14,983 bases of DNA, taken from Neisseriales bacterium. Lineage in GTDB: Bacteria; Pseudomonadota; Gammaproteobacteria; Burkholderiales; UBA11063. The notes below the pieces were generated by a model. That model searched no databases. It was not told the DNA's origin and saw only the letters and a program-made list of their open reading frames with translations. The stretch lies in contig SSGY01000231.1 in assembly GCA_008017145.1 (NCBI GenBank), positions 1-14,983 on the forward strand, read 5' to 3'. A program made the position numbers and the translations under genes. Positions 7,306-14,964 of this stretch are shown here, piece by piece; positions within the stretch are counted from its first letter, which is position 1; each line of letters begins with the position of its first letter.

Positions 7306-7767
7306 TCACACAGTAAAATTATAGTAATAATTTAAAAACTGAATGTCCTGAATAAACCCAAGCTTCTGATATAATTGTTGTGCAGTAAAATTATCCGTTG
7401 CGGTTTGCAAGCTAACCCACTCAGCACCAGAGTTTTGACAAAATGCCAGACTTTGCTGAATAAGCTTGCTTGCGACGCCCTGAGATCTAAATTCGCGACA
7501 AACAAAAAGATCATTTAAAACCCAAGCTTTCTTGGCAGAAATCGAAGAAAATATTGGATATAGCTGTGTAAATTCTGCTAGAACTCCATCATCATTTTCA
7601 ACAATAAAAATCACTGAATCATTATTTTTAAGTCGCTCAGAAATAAAATCAGCCGACTCGCTTAAATTACTTTCTCTGCCATAAGAACAACGGTATAAAT
7701 CAAATAACCGAGCAACTTGCCCTGCATCTGCAGATATTGCCACGCGAACATCATTAATTACACTCAT
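7306..7767 (-). CDS. GNAT-family N-acetyltransferase, copy 1
   Basis: Acetyl-CoA-dependent acetyltransferase of 153 residues, the normal length for a single GNAT domain. Motif A is RSQGVASKLIQQSL at 94-107 (pattern Q/R-x-x-G-x-A for the acetyl-CoA pyrophosphate), preceded by strand AWVLNDLFV. Motif B follows as WVSLQTATDNFTAQQLYQKLGF (117-138). The acceptor substrate is unknown. By hand count it differs from the second copy (10125-10586) at 18 of 153 positions, about 88% identity, and changes are spread over the protein while motif A is unchanged, suggesting both are under selection. AAAGG lies 8 nt before the ATG. It is now cut off from the operon seen at copy B and is divergent from the PTS gene, so it needs its own promoter. 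Confidence 0.9.
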   Translation of the reverse strand: MSVINDVRVAISADAGQVARLFDLYRCSYGRESNLSESADFISERLKNNDSVIFIVENDDGVLAEFTQLYPIFSSISAKKAWVLNDLFVCREFRSQGVASKLIQQSLAFCQNSGAEWVSLQTATDNFTAQQLYQKLGFIQDIQFLNYYYNFTV

Positions 7768-7812
7768 TATTACAACCTTTTAAAACAATAAGGCTCAGCT
7801 TCCAACGTAAAA

Positions 7813-7858
7813 TCAACATACATCTCAACTAAGTAAGTCTTTTAATACCCGCGCGACA
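7813..7858 (-). pseudogene. Remnant of the 3' end of the Cof-type HAD gene
   Basis: On the minus strand this reads DCVARVLKDLLS and then a stop, matching the C-terminus YDVAGVLKGLLSCNTC of the intact HAD protein encoded at 10632-11411. The codon for the Cys after LLS has become TGA, and the old stop survives at 7813-7815. No more of the HAD gene is recognisable to the right. It is a leftover carried along when the GNAT gene was duplicated. Confidence 0.75.
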
Positions 7859-8107
7859 CAATCCATCAATTTTGCTAACACATTTGGCAATATTATTCAA
7901 TCAACAATATTGATTATTGTAAAAATTAGTATGTTTTTATAAAATCTATTTGTTTGCAAGTATATAACCAATGCAAATTGATAAATAGCTAAAAATTAAG
8001 CACCAAGAATAACCACATTTAAAATATGGTAGAATAATGTGCGGTGCGTTCATAATAGCAGATTAAAGCTAAATAACATCATGTAATTTAAACAAGGGAA
8101 GTTTATC
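7859..8107. promoter_or_regulatory. Divergent regulatory region between GNAT copy 1 and the PTS gene
   Basis: Noncoding and very A+T-rich. It must hold the PTS promoter (plus) and probably the one for GNAT copy 1 (minus). An inverted repeat AATCAA-n5-TTGATT at 7899-7915 is an operator candidate. TAGAAT at 8030-8035 is a possible plus-strand -10 box but lacks a clear -35. AGGGAAG at 8095-8101 is the ribosome site, 6 nt before the PTS ATG. I see no Cra (FruR)-like TGAAACGTTTCA site. Confidence 0.4.
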
Positions 8108-10027
8108 ATGATTGATAATTTTTTAAATGAACAGCTGATTTGCCTTGATTTAAAATCAACCAGCAAAGCAGAGGTTTTTGTAGAACTGATTGACTTATTA
8201 GTCAAAAATGGTAACGTTACCAATAAAGAACAATTTCTTGCTGATGTTAATGCGCGTGAAGCGGTCAGCAATACAGGTTTTGAAGAAGGCGTTGCTTTCC
8301 CTCATGCCAAAAGTTCTGCAGTAGCCACACCTGCCGTAGCAGTTGGGATTAGCCGAAGCGGAATTGATTATGGTGCCGATGATGGCGAATACTCCAAGCT
8401 TTTTTTTATGATTGCATCGCCAGAAGGTAGTACTAATCTGCATGTTGAGTTACTGGCTAAAATATCCAATAAATTAATTGAGCATGGCTTTATCAACAAA
8501 ATCATGGCAGCAACCACAACCAAAGAAGCGCTCGACCTACTGATGGAGCAGAAAAAAGTTAAAGAAGTGCAAACCAGCACGAGCAAGGGTTTTATTATCG
8601 GTGTTACGGGTTGCCCAACTGGGGTAGCCCATACTTATTTAGCTGCTGAAGCTCTGGAAATCGGAGCGGCTAATTTGGGCTATACTATCAAAGTTGAAAC
8701 CAATGGCTCAGTTGGGGTTAAAAATTCCCCAAGTGCAGAAGAAATCGCCAAGGCGGATGCTATTATCGTCAGCTGTGATACCCAAGTTGACCTGACGCGT
8801 TTTGCAGGTAAGAAATTAATCAAAACTGGCGTAAAAGCCCCAATCAAAAATGCGGAGAAATTAATTCAGGAGGCATTAGACGCGCCGTTATTTCAAGCAC
8901 AGGCTTCGACAAAATCACAACAACAAGATAAGAAAAACGCAAAGAATGGTAGTCTTTACACCTATCTGATGAATGGTGTATCTTATATGATTCCATTTGT
9001 GGTAACTGGAGGACTATTAATTGCCCTATCTCTAGCCATTGGTGGCAAACCAAGTGAAGCTGGGATGGTGATTCCTAAAGGTAGCGAATGGCAGTCAGTA
9101 TTGGATGTCGGAGTGGCTTCATTTACGTTGATGATTCCAGTTTTAGCTGGCTTCATTGCGCTGGCGATTGGTGATCGGGCTGCGCTAGCACCGGGCTTTA
9201 TTGGTGGCTGGATTGCCAATAATGGTTCATTCTACCATGCATCGGCTGGTACTGGTTTTATCGGCGCAATTATTGCCGGATTATTGGTAGGTTACTTTGT
9301 CCGTTGGATAGCTAATCTCAATTACCATAAAATGTTGCGTCCATTAGTGCCAATCTTAATCGCGCCAATCAGTGGTACATTATTTATTGCTGCAGTATTT
9401 ATCTTTGTAATCGGTGCACCAATTGCGAGTTTAATGGTATTTTTAAATCATACCTTACAGGAAATGAGTACTGGTAATGCAATATTATTAGGGATTGTAC
9501 TGGGTGGTATGACTGGCTTTGATATGGGTGGACCATTCAATAAAGTTGCGTTCCTCTTCTCGATTGGGATGATTGCCAATGGTCAAACGCAGTTCATGGG
9601 CGCAATGGCATGTGCGATTCCAGTTGCGCCATTGGGCATGGCATTATCAACCGTAATCGGTAGAAAGATGAATCTGTTTAGCGAAGCTGAGCTTGAAGCT
9701 GGTAAGGCTGCTGGAGCTATGGGTTTAGTGGGGATTTCTGAGGGTGCGATTCCTTTTGCGGCACAAGATCCATTTTCGGTAATTCCGGCAAATGTTATCG
9801 GTAGTATGCTTGCGTCAGTAATGGCATTTAGTTTTGGAGTAACGGATAGTGTGGCGCATGGCGGACCAATTGTAGCTTTGCTTGGGGCAATGAATAAACC
9901 GCTAATCGCGATTATTTGTATGCTCTGTGGGGCTGTTGCAACTGCGTTAATTGCGATAATTTTGAAAAAATTCTTCACTAAAAAAGCACAAACCAACGAA
10001 GCTTCTCAAGTGCTCAGTAACGCTTAA
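8108..10027 (+). CDS. fruA: Fructose-type PTS permease, fused EIIA-EIIB-EIIC
   Basis: Inner-membrane sugar transporter of 639 residues that phosphorylates its sugar during uptake, taking phosphate from HPr. Three domains are in order. EIIA occupies about 1-150, with phosphoacceptor His66 in GVAFPHAKS. EIIB occupies about 160-260, with phospho-Cys169 in GVTGCPTGVAHT. EIIC occupies about 285-625, with repeated hydrophobic membrane segments and the fructose-family motifs GGMTGFDMGGPFNKVAF and GISEGAIPFA. A polar linker (about 262-282) joins B and C. Domain content points to fructose or a close relative such as mannose; substrate is inferred. It is the only plus-strand gene here. No HPr/EI gene and no 1-phosphofructokinase is adjacent, so it depends on partners elsewhere. 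It sits between the two GNAT copies. Confidence 0.95.
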   Translation: MIDNFLNEQLICLDLKSTSKAEVFVELIDLLVKNGNVTNKEQFLADVNAREAVSNTGFEEGVAFPHAKSSAVATPAVAVGISRSGIDYGADDGEYSKLFFMIASPEGSTNLHVELLAKISNKLIEHGFINKIMAATTTKEALDLLMEQKKVKEVQTSTSKGFIIGVTGCPTGVAHTYLAAEALEIGAANLGYTIKVETNGSVGVKNSPSAEEIAKADAIIVSCDTQVDLTRFAGKKLIKTGVKAPIKNAEKLIQEALDAPLFQAQASTKSQQQDKKNAKNGSLYTYLMNGVSYMIPFVVTGGLLIALSLAIGGKPSEAGMVIPKGSEWQSVLDVGVASFTLMIPVLAGFIALAIGDRAALAPGFIGGWIANNGSFYHASAGTGFIGAIIAGLLVGYFVRWIANLNYHKMLRPLVPILIAPISGTLFIAAVFIFVIGAPIASLMVFLNHTLQEMSTGNAILLGIVLGGMTGFDMGGPFNKVAFLFSIGMIANGQTQFMGAMACAIPVAPLGMALSTVIGRKMNLFSEAELEAGKAAGAMGLVGISEGAIPFAAQDPFSVIPANVIGSMLASVMAFSFGVTDSVAHGGPIVALLGAMNKPLIAIICMLCGAVATALIAIILKKFFTKKAQTNEASQVLSNA

Positions 10028-10039
10028 TCTTTCTTAAAC

Positions 10040-10063
10040 AGGATGGGGTTTATTCCCTATCCT
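10040..10063. terminator. Hairpin between the convergent PTS and GNAT copy 2 genes
   Basis: AGGATGGGG pairs with CCCTATCCT (nine pairs, one G-T) around a TTTATT loop, 12 bp past the PTS stop. It lies between convergent genes, so it could end transcription from both sides. No T run follows on either strand, so it is not a textbook intrinsic terminator. Confidence 0.55.
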
Positions 10064-10081
10064 ACCTGCAAAACTAAATTA

Positions 10082-10677
10082 GCTCATTACTATAAGCGAT
10101 GTAGTAATCTTAATATTTTTAGCATCACACAGTAAAATTATAGTAGTAATTTAAAAACTGAGTATCCTGAATAAACCCAAGCCTTTGATATAATTTTTGA
10201 GCGGTAAAGTTATCCGTTGCAGTTTGCAAGCTAACCCACTCAGCACCAGCGTTTTTACAAAATGCCAGACTTTGCTGAATAAGCTTGCTTGCAACTCCCT
10301 GAGATCTAAACTCATGGCAAACAAAAAGATCATTCAAAACCCAAGCTTTCTTGGCAGAAAGCGAAGAAAATATTGGATATAGCTGTGTAAATCCTGCGAG
10401 AGTTCCATCAGTAGTTTCAACAATAAAAATCACTGAATCTTTATTTTTAAGCCGCTCAGAAATGAAACCAGCAGACTCGTTTAAATTACTTTCTCTGCCA
10501 TAAAAACAACGATATAAATCAAATAACCGAGCAACTTGCCCTGCATCTGCAGATGTTGCCACACGAACATTATGAATGACACTCATTATTGCAACCTTTT
10601 AAAACAACAAAGCTCGGTTTCCAACGTAAAATCAACATGTATTGCAACTAAGCAAACCTTTTAGTACCCCTGCGACA
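10082..10677. repeat. Duplicated segment, copy B (right)
   Basis: Direct repeat partner of 7261-7858. Its right part lies inside the 3' end of the intact HAD gene (last ~15 codons), its middle is GNAT copy 2, and its left end lies just past the PTS hairpin. Because it joins seamlessly to the complete HAD gene, it is probably the parental copy. Confidence 0.9.
10125..10586 (-). CDS. GNAT-family N-acetyltransferase, copy 2
   Basis: A 153-residue acetyltransferase, paralogue of the one at 7306-7767. Motif A RSQGVASKLIQQSL and the following WVSLQTATDNFTAQKLYQRLGF are intact. Differences from copy 1 cluster mildly in 49-65 (KNKDSVIFIVETTDGTLAG), around the region before the acetyl-CoA site, so substrate preference may differ. 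AAAAGG precedes the ATG by 8 nt. It is 45 bp after the Cof-type HAD gene on the same strand, so probably the last gene of the rsmG-to-GNAT run. Confidence 0.9.
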   Translation of the reverse strand: MSVIHNVRVATSADAGQVARLFDLYRCFYGRESNLNESAGFISERLKNKDSVIFIVETTDGTLAGFTQLYPIFSSLSAKKAWVLNDLFVCHEFRSQGVASKLIQQSLAFCKNAGAEWVSLQTATDNFTAQKLYQRLGFIQDTQFLNYYYNFTV

Positions 10678-11411
10678 TCATAAGGGCTTTCAAGCGCATA
10701 ATCTGCAGCTACATCTGGTAACAGATCGCCAACCTTAACCTTAACTATCTGGCTTAATTCAGGATGTTCAAGCACTGATAAATCATTGAAATCATTAAAA
10801 ACAAAAGCAGTTTCAGATGGTGAAACACCAAGCATGGTTAAGACATCCAATACCGCAGAACCTTTGTGTACCCCAGCGGTTGTAACATCGATATAACTAT
10901 CATTTTGCGTCCAATTCACCCCGGGTAAATCGATATTACGCTTAACCCGAACTGATAATTTTGCTGGCTTAACTTCATCAAACCACGCAACAAATTCACT
11001 TAAATCATCGGTAGTTCTCAAAACCATAATTTGCTCTTGCCAGTACTCAAGATTATTAGAGTACATAAATCCGCCACCCTCATCCACTGAGTAAAATAAA
11101 TAGTGCAGTGCGTCTAAATCAACAACTTTAAGAAAATGTTCAATTTCGTGAGTTTGCAAATGGCTGACTTGTAAACATTCACCATTCAAATTTACAACCC
11201 GTGCGCCGCCTTCAATAATTTGCGGTACTTCAGGGTTTAATAACTCTACCATCGGACTTTTTAAGACATTACATAAGCTGCGACCAGTTGCCATTACCCA
11301 GTGAATATGTTGATTTTGTTGAATTAGCTCACCTAATTCATCCGGTAAAATATTGGGACTGACGATGGTTGAGCCATCTTTATCCATTATTACTGCTTTA
11401 ATTATACTCAT
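10632..11411 (-). CDS. Cof-type (HAD-IIB) phosphatase
   Basis: HAD-superfamily hydrolase of 259 residues, likely acting on sugar phosphates or similar small phosphate esters in the cytoplasm. Motif I is DKDGS, with nucleophile Asp10 and acid/base Asp12. Motif II is MATGRS with Thr42. Motif III Lys183 is in GVHKGSAV. Motif IV is FNDFNDL (Asp207, Asp210). The ~85-180 insertion between motifs II and III is the type II cap. Motif I with Lys in place of the usual hydrophobic residue and Ser instead of Thr is a minor variation. The ATG at 11411 has AGGG about 13 nt upstream, a long spacing. It lies 36 bp downstream of nsrR. Its 3' end is the one copied at 7813-7858. Confidence 0.88.
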   Translation of the reverse strand: MSIIKAVIMDKDGSTIVSPNILPDELGELIQQNQHIHWVMATGRSLCNVLKSPMVELLNPEVPQIIEGGARVVNLNGECLQVSHLQTHEIEHFLKVVDLDALHYLFYSVDEGGGFMYSNNLEYWQEQIMVLRTTDDLSEFVAWFDEVKPAKLSVRVKRNIDLPGVNWTQNDSYIDVTTAGVHKGSAVLDVLTMLGVSPSETAFVFNDFNDLSVLEHPELSQIVKVKVGDLLPDVAADYALESPYDVAGVLKGLLSCNTC

Positions 11412-11447
11412 TTATTACAGTTACCCTTCTCTATATCTCTAACTGGA

Positions 11448-11897
11448 TCATTTCACCAAACGTGAATCAAGCATTAACATGATTTTTTGTATAGTTGATT
11501 CATTAGCTGGTAGCATTTCAGCTAAGGTATACTTGCTAAGCGTCGCAACAAAATTATTACTCGCTTCATCTAACACAGCTTTTAGACGGCACATTCCAGT
11601 CAAAGGACAAACCAAATGCTCACATTGCACAACTTCAAAAGTTGGTTCAAACGCAGCAATTATTTGATCTAGTGTCATATTCAGCGTTTCGGGATTAATT
11701 TTCATTCCACCATTAACGCCACGATAAGTTACGATAAATTTTAGTCGGGCTAATTTGCTAATGATTTTGATGAGGTGGTTGCGAAGAATATGAAATTTGC
11801 TGACGATTTCGTCAATATTAACCAAACGAGTCTCACCAACGAATGCCAAATAAAGCAAAACACGTAACGCGTAATCAGTTTGTTTATTTAACTGCAT
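11448..11897 (-). CDS. nsrR: Rrf2-family nitric-oxide-sensing repressor, NsrR-type
   Basis: Iron-sulphur winged-helix repressor of 149 residues; NsrR proteins lose DNA binding when NO attacks the cluster, releasing genes for NO detoxification. The N-terminus MQLNKQTDYALRVLLYLA is typical Rrf2, and Asp8 corresponds to the Asp ligand known in NsrR. The wing is GVNGG (60-64). The cluster cysteines are Cys92, Cys97 and Cys103 in CEHLVCPLTGMCRL, a C-x4-C-x5-C spacing as in E. coli NsrR rather than the IscR pattern. AAAGGA lies 8 nt before the ATG. It is 47 bp after the HAD phosphatase gene on the same strand. No NO reductase or flavohaemoglobin gene is in the window, so its targets are elsewhere. 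Confidence 0.9.
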   Translation of the reverse strand: MQLNKQTDYALRVLLYLAFVGETRLVNIDEIVSKFHILRNHLIKIISKLARLKFIVTYRGVNGGMKINPETLNMTLDQIIAAFEPTFEVVQCEHLVCPLTGMCRLKAVLDEASNNFVATLSKYTLAEMLPANESTIQKIMLMLDSRLVK

Positions 11898-11944
11898 TCC
11901 AAGTTCCTTTGTTTAAGCATCTGGCACTCGCTGATTTTGAATAT

Positions 11945-12577
11945 TTACTCTATTTCTGGGACAGATTTAGGTAATCCTAAAAAGTCACTTAAATCATCAA
12001 TAGCCTGTTGAAAATTAATCACTTTAATGCCGTGGATGCCCAATGATTTAGCCACCGCAACATTAATTTTATTATCATCGAGAAAAATACAACTAGCAGC
12101 ATCTAAAGAATGTTTATCTAGTAAAAACTGGTAAATCTCGGGATCAGGTTTAGCTAATTTAATATGTGATGAAATAATAATATCATCAAAAAGATGCCAA
12201 AATTTATGCTCTTCAAATAAAGACTGAAAAATTGAGCTTGGCATATTACTCAAAGCATAAACATTGTATCCTAATTCTTTTAACTGTGCAATCAAAGCCA
12301 CCATTTCAGGAATCGGACGTAAAGCAATAGCAACATTTTGCAATAAAGCTTCAATTGCCGTAATTGAACAATCAACATTTAACGCCATTTGCTCTTTTAA
12401 TTCTTTGGTTGAAAGCAATCCTTGATCATACGCCTGCCACTCACGCGAAAGAAAGGTTTTTGCCATCATCGCTTCCATATTTGAAACGCTAAAAACACTG
12501 CGTAAAATGTGCTCCGGCTGCCATTCTAAAACCACATTACCAATATCAAAAATTACATTTTTCACTGCTTGCGTCAT
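11945..12577 (-). CDS. HAD-IA phosphatase (YihX-like)
   Basis: HAD hydrolase of 210 residues. Motif I is FDIGNVVLEW, with nucleophile Asp11; as in YihX-type glucose-1-phosphate phosphatases, a Gly stands where many HADs have the second Asp. Motif II is ALSNMP (Ser110, Asn111). Motif III is Lys143 in LAKPDPEIY. Motif IV is FLDDNKINV (Asp167, Asp168). The cap is the helical type between motifs I and II. I start at ATG 12577 because AGGAG lies 8 nt upstream; an in-frame GTG at 12586 is only 2-3 nt from that site and is unlikely. The substrate is not certain; sugar phosphate is a family-based guess. It lies 52 bp after parB. Confidence 0.87.
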   Translation of the reverse strand: MTQAVKNVIFDIGNVVLEWQPEHILRSVFSVSNMEAMMAKTFLSREWQAYDQGLLSTKELKEQMALNVDCSITAIEALLQNVAIALRPIPEMVALIAQLKELGYNVYALSNMPSSIFQSLFEEHKFWHLFDDIIISSHIKLAKPDPEIYQFLLDKHSLDAASCIFLDDNKINVAVAKSLGIHGIKVINFQQAIDDLSDFLGLPKSVPEIE

Positions 12578-12629
12578 TTTGCACACTCCTAATTAGTTTA
12601 CATTTTACACAATAATAGCGCTTAACGGT

Positions 12630-13526
12630 TTAGCGTAAGCGCTCCAAAAAACCTTCCAATTCATCGACTGAGCTATAATTAATCGTAATTTTACCGTGTC
12701 CGCCACGATTATGTTTTATTCCCACTACCATGCCTATCTTATCGGCAATACTTTCTTCCAAACGAGAGATATCTGGATCTTTACGTACCACTTTTATATT
12801 ACCTACACCATATTTTAATTCGTGCAAAATTTTGGCAACTTTATTTTCCACTTCTGCAGTAGTTAATTTCTTGGCAATAATCTCTTCTGCTAACAATAAT
12901 TGGTTTTCTTCCGAAAGTGGTAACAACGCACGGGCATGCCCCATATCAAGCTTACGTTCCAAGAGCATATCCAACACCTGTGTAGTTAGGTTTAATAAAC
13001 GCAGAGTATTGGAAATATTACTTCTTGACTTACCAGTTACCTGAGCCAATGCTTCATGAGTCAAGCCAAATTCATCAATCAACCGACGATAACCTTGCGC
13101 TTCCTCGACAATATTCAAATCTTTACGCTGAATATTCTCAATCAACGAAACAGCTAAAGCCTCTTCATCGCTAAACTCACGAATAATAGCTGGAATACTC
13201 TCAAGGCCTGCAATTTGCGATGCGCGGAAACGACGTTCTCCAGCAATCAGCTCATAGCGTTCAGGTGCAATTTTTCGTAGCACAACAGGTTGAATCACAC
13301 CATTATGACGAATTGAATCCGCTAATTCTTGCAATTCTACTTCATCAAATACTTTCCGCGGTTGATATTTACCCGGTTGAATTTTATTTAATGAGATATC
13401 ACTAAGTTGATTTACCAACTCAGTTACATCATTGGAAGTTTTCGCTGCACTATTTACGTCCAAATTGATTTTTGATGCTGATAATAACGCATCTAAGCCT
13501 TTACCTAGGCCTGTTAATTTTGCCAT
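12630..13526 (-). CDS. parB: Chromosome-partitioning protein ParB (Spo0J)
   Basis: CTP-dependent DNA clamp that loads at parS sites near the origin and guides segregation with ParA and SMC. The order is: ParA-contacting N-terminus MAKLTGLGKGLDALL; the N domain with the CTP-binding GERRFRA at 96-102 and ENIQRKDLN at 130-138; a helix-turn-helix LTHEALAQVTGKSRSNIS at about 155-172; and the C-terminal dimerisation part ending GFLERLR. The 298-residue length is typical. An upstream in-frame ATG (13553) would add nine residues (MFYLWWLEQ), which do not fit the family, and it has no ribosome site. ATG 13526 gives the canonical start. It lies 32 bp after the parA stop. Confidence 0.96.
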   Translation of the reverse strand: MAKLTGLGKGLDALLSASKINLDVNSAAKTSNDVTELVNQLSDISLNKIQPGKYQPRKVFDEVELQELADSIRHNGVIQPVVLRKIAPERYELIAGERRFRASQIAGLESIPAIIREFSDEEALAVSLIENIQRKDLNIVEEAQGYRRLIDEFGLTHEALAQVTGKSRSNISNTLRLLNLTTQVLDMLLERKLDMGHARALLPLSEENQLLLAEEIIAKKLTTAEVENKVAKILHELKYGVGNIKVVRKDPDISRLEESIADKIGMVVGIKHNRGGHGKITINYSSVDELEGFLERLR

Positions 13527-13558
13527 TTGCTCTAACCACCATAAATAAAACATTTTTA

Positions 13559-14338
13559 TTATTCAACATTCATCTCACGCAGACGTTTTACTAATTCACG
13601 CGCCATTCGAATGTACGCTTGTGAACCAACCGCCTCAACATCTAAAGCAACTGCCGATGTGCCATAACTTGGTGCCTCAGCTAATCTCACTGTGCGTGGG
13701 ATTGAAACATAAAACACCTTATCATCAAAGTATTCCACTAATTGCGCAGATACTTGCAATGCCAAATTATTACGTTTGTCATACATCGTACGCAAAATCC
13801 CTAGCAACTCTAACTCTGGGTTTAATTTGCCCTTCATTAATTGAACGGTATTAAGTAGATCGGTTAAACCTTCCAATGCATAATACTCACACTGAATCGG
13901 AACTAAAACATAATCCGCACTACTTAAAGCATTTAGTGTTAACAAGCTTAATGATGGCGGGCAGTCAATCAAGATTAAATCATATTTTTCTTTTACCTTT
14001 TGTAAGGCTTGCTTCAAACGAAATTCACGTTCTGCCAAATCAACTAACTCGATCTCTGCACCTGCCAAATTGCGATTGGATGGCAGTAAATCAAATTTAC
14101 AGCTCTCGGATTTCACTATAGCATCTTCCACAGCTACATTATTGATTAAAACGTCATAGACGCTATATTTCAAATTATTTTTATCAACTCCAGCGCCAGT
14201 AGTGGCATTGGCTTGCGGATCAATATCAATTACTAAAACTTTTTTACGGCTTTGGACTAAAGCAGTAGCCAGATTAACAACCGTGGTAGTTTTACCAACC
14301 CCACCCTTCTGATTAACTATAACTATTACATTTTTCAT
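13559..14338 (-). CDS. parA: Chromosome-partitioning ATPase ParA (Soj)
   Basis: MinD/ParA-family ATPase of 259 residues that binds DNA nonspecifically as an ATP dimer and moves ParB-parS complexes. The deviant Walker A is KGGVGKTT with signature Lys11 and Lys16. The A' motif is DIDPQANAT (Asp38, Asp40). Walker B is LILIDCPPSL with Asp125. PIQCEYYALEGL is also diagnostic of the family. Its ATG overlaps the rsmG stop as ATGA, implying translational coupling. This gene pair next to rsmG is the common chromosomal arrangement near oriC, rather than a plasmid partition cassette. Confidence 0.97.
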   Translation of the reverse strand: MKNVIVIVNQKGGVGKTTTVVNLATALVQSRKKVLVIDIDPQANATTGAGVDKNNLKYSVYDVLINNVAVEDAIVKSESCKFDLLPSNRNLAGAEIELVDLAEREFRLKQALQKVKEKYDLILIDCPPSLSLLTLNALSSADYVLVPIQCEYYALEGLTDLLNTVQLMKGKLNPELELLGILRTMYDKRNNLALQVSAQLVEYFDDKVFYVSIPRTVRLAEAPSYGTSAVALDVEAVGSQAYIRMARELVKRLREMNVE

Positions 14339-14964
14339 GCACGTTTCATCTCTATCAAAAATCGTTTTGCGTCTAAATAAGGTACATTTAATTCAATTTG
14401 GCGACAAGCAAAACCATCAATTTTTTTCATCTCTCTAAGTCCACGTTCGGCTTTCATTGCCAAATAAAGCCCGTTATCCGCAATCAAATGTTCTGTAAGC
14501 TGAACAAATAACGCTAAATCAGCAAATGCCCGTGAAGTAATGATTGTAAATAATTCATCAGGTATATATAACTCAACGCGCTTACAAACTACGCTTAGGT
14601 TACTCAGCTCAAGTTCAATTTTTACCTGTTGTAAAAAAGCACTTTTCTTACTATTACTATCCAAAACGGTAATTTTGGAGGTTGGCAACATAATAGCTAA
14701 AATAATTCCTGGCACACCCATTCCACTACCGACGTCAAGCACACAAGAGCTTTCCGGAATATGATTCACGATACTCAAGCCGTCAAGCAAATGCTGAATA
14801 ATCAGCTCACGAGGATTGGTAATCGCCGTCAAACTATAAACTTTATTCCAACGTAACAAAATATCTTTATAGCTAATTAATTGTCTTAATTGGTTATCAG
14901 TAACACTCAACCCCAACTGTGTAATTCCATCAACTAATAATTCGCTTAATCGGTTATCATTCAT
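14335..14964 (-). CDS. rsmG: 16S rRNA (guanine-527-N7) methyltransferase RsmG
   Basis: SAM-dependent enzyme of 209 residues that makes m7G527 in 16S rRNA; in other bacteria its loss gives low-level streptomycin resistance. The Rossmann motif is LDVGSGMGVPGIILAI at about 76-91. The upstream RWNKVYSLTAI (38-48) and HLLDGLS are typical of GidB. ITSRAFADL marks the conserved core strand. GGAG lies 9 nt before ATG 14964. The stop overlaps the parA start. Confidence 0.96.
   Translation of the reverse strand: MNDNRLSELLVDGITQLGLSVTDNQLRQLISYKDILLRWNKVYSLTAITNPRELIIQHLLDGLSIVNHIPESSCVLDVGSGMGVPGIILAIMLPTSKITVLDSNSKKSAFLQQVKIELELSNLSVVCKRVELYIPDELFTIITSRAFADLALFVQLTEHLIADNGLYLAMKAERGLREMKKIDGFACRQIELNVPYLDAKRFLIEMKRA

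Larger units (their letters stand above)
7261..7858. repeat. Duplicated segment, copy A (left)
   Basis: This ~600 bp is a direct repeat of 10082-10677. From the GNAT stop to the right end the two align without gaps at a constant offset of 2,819 bases. The first ~40 bases align with small indels. It contains a complete GNAT gene, the 45 bp leader with the AAAAGG ribosome site, and the last codons of the HAD gene that is intact beside copy B. Similarity is lost at about 7858. Confidence 0.9.

Noticed and set aside
8400..8406. Seven-T run in the PTS EIIA coding region as a terminator or frameshift site
   Set aside because: No hairpin precedes it and the reading frame continues normally through conserved EIIA and EIIB motifs.
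9583..9996. Long open frame antisense to the PTS gene
   Set aside because: It mirrors the hydrophobic EIIC coding sequence, has no ribosome site and has a low-complexity Ala/Pro/Ile composition; it is a shadow of the real gene.
7261..10677. Composite transposon with the repeats as terminal insertion sequences
   Set aside because: The repeats encode GNAT proteins, not transposases, and show no terminal inverted repeats or obvious target-site duplications.
13527..13553. Upstream ATG giving ParB nine extra residues
   Set aside because: MFYLWWLEQ does not fit the ParB N-terminus and there is no ribosome site; the next ATG gives the canonical MAK...GLGKGLDALL start.
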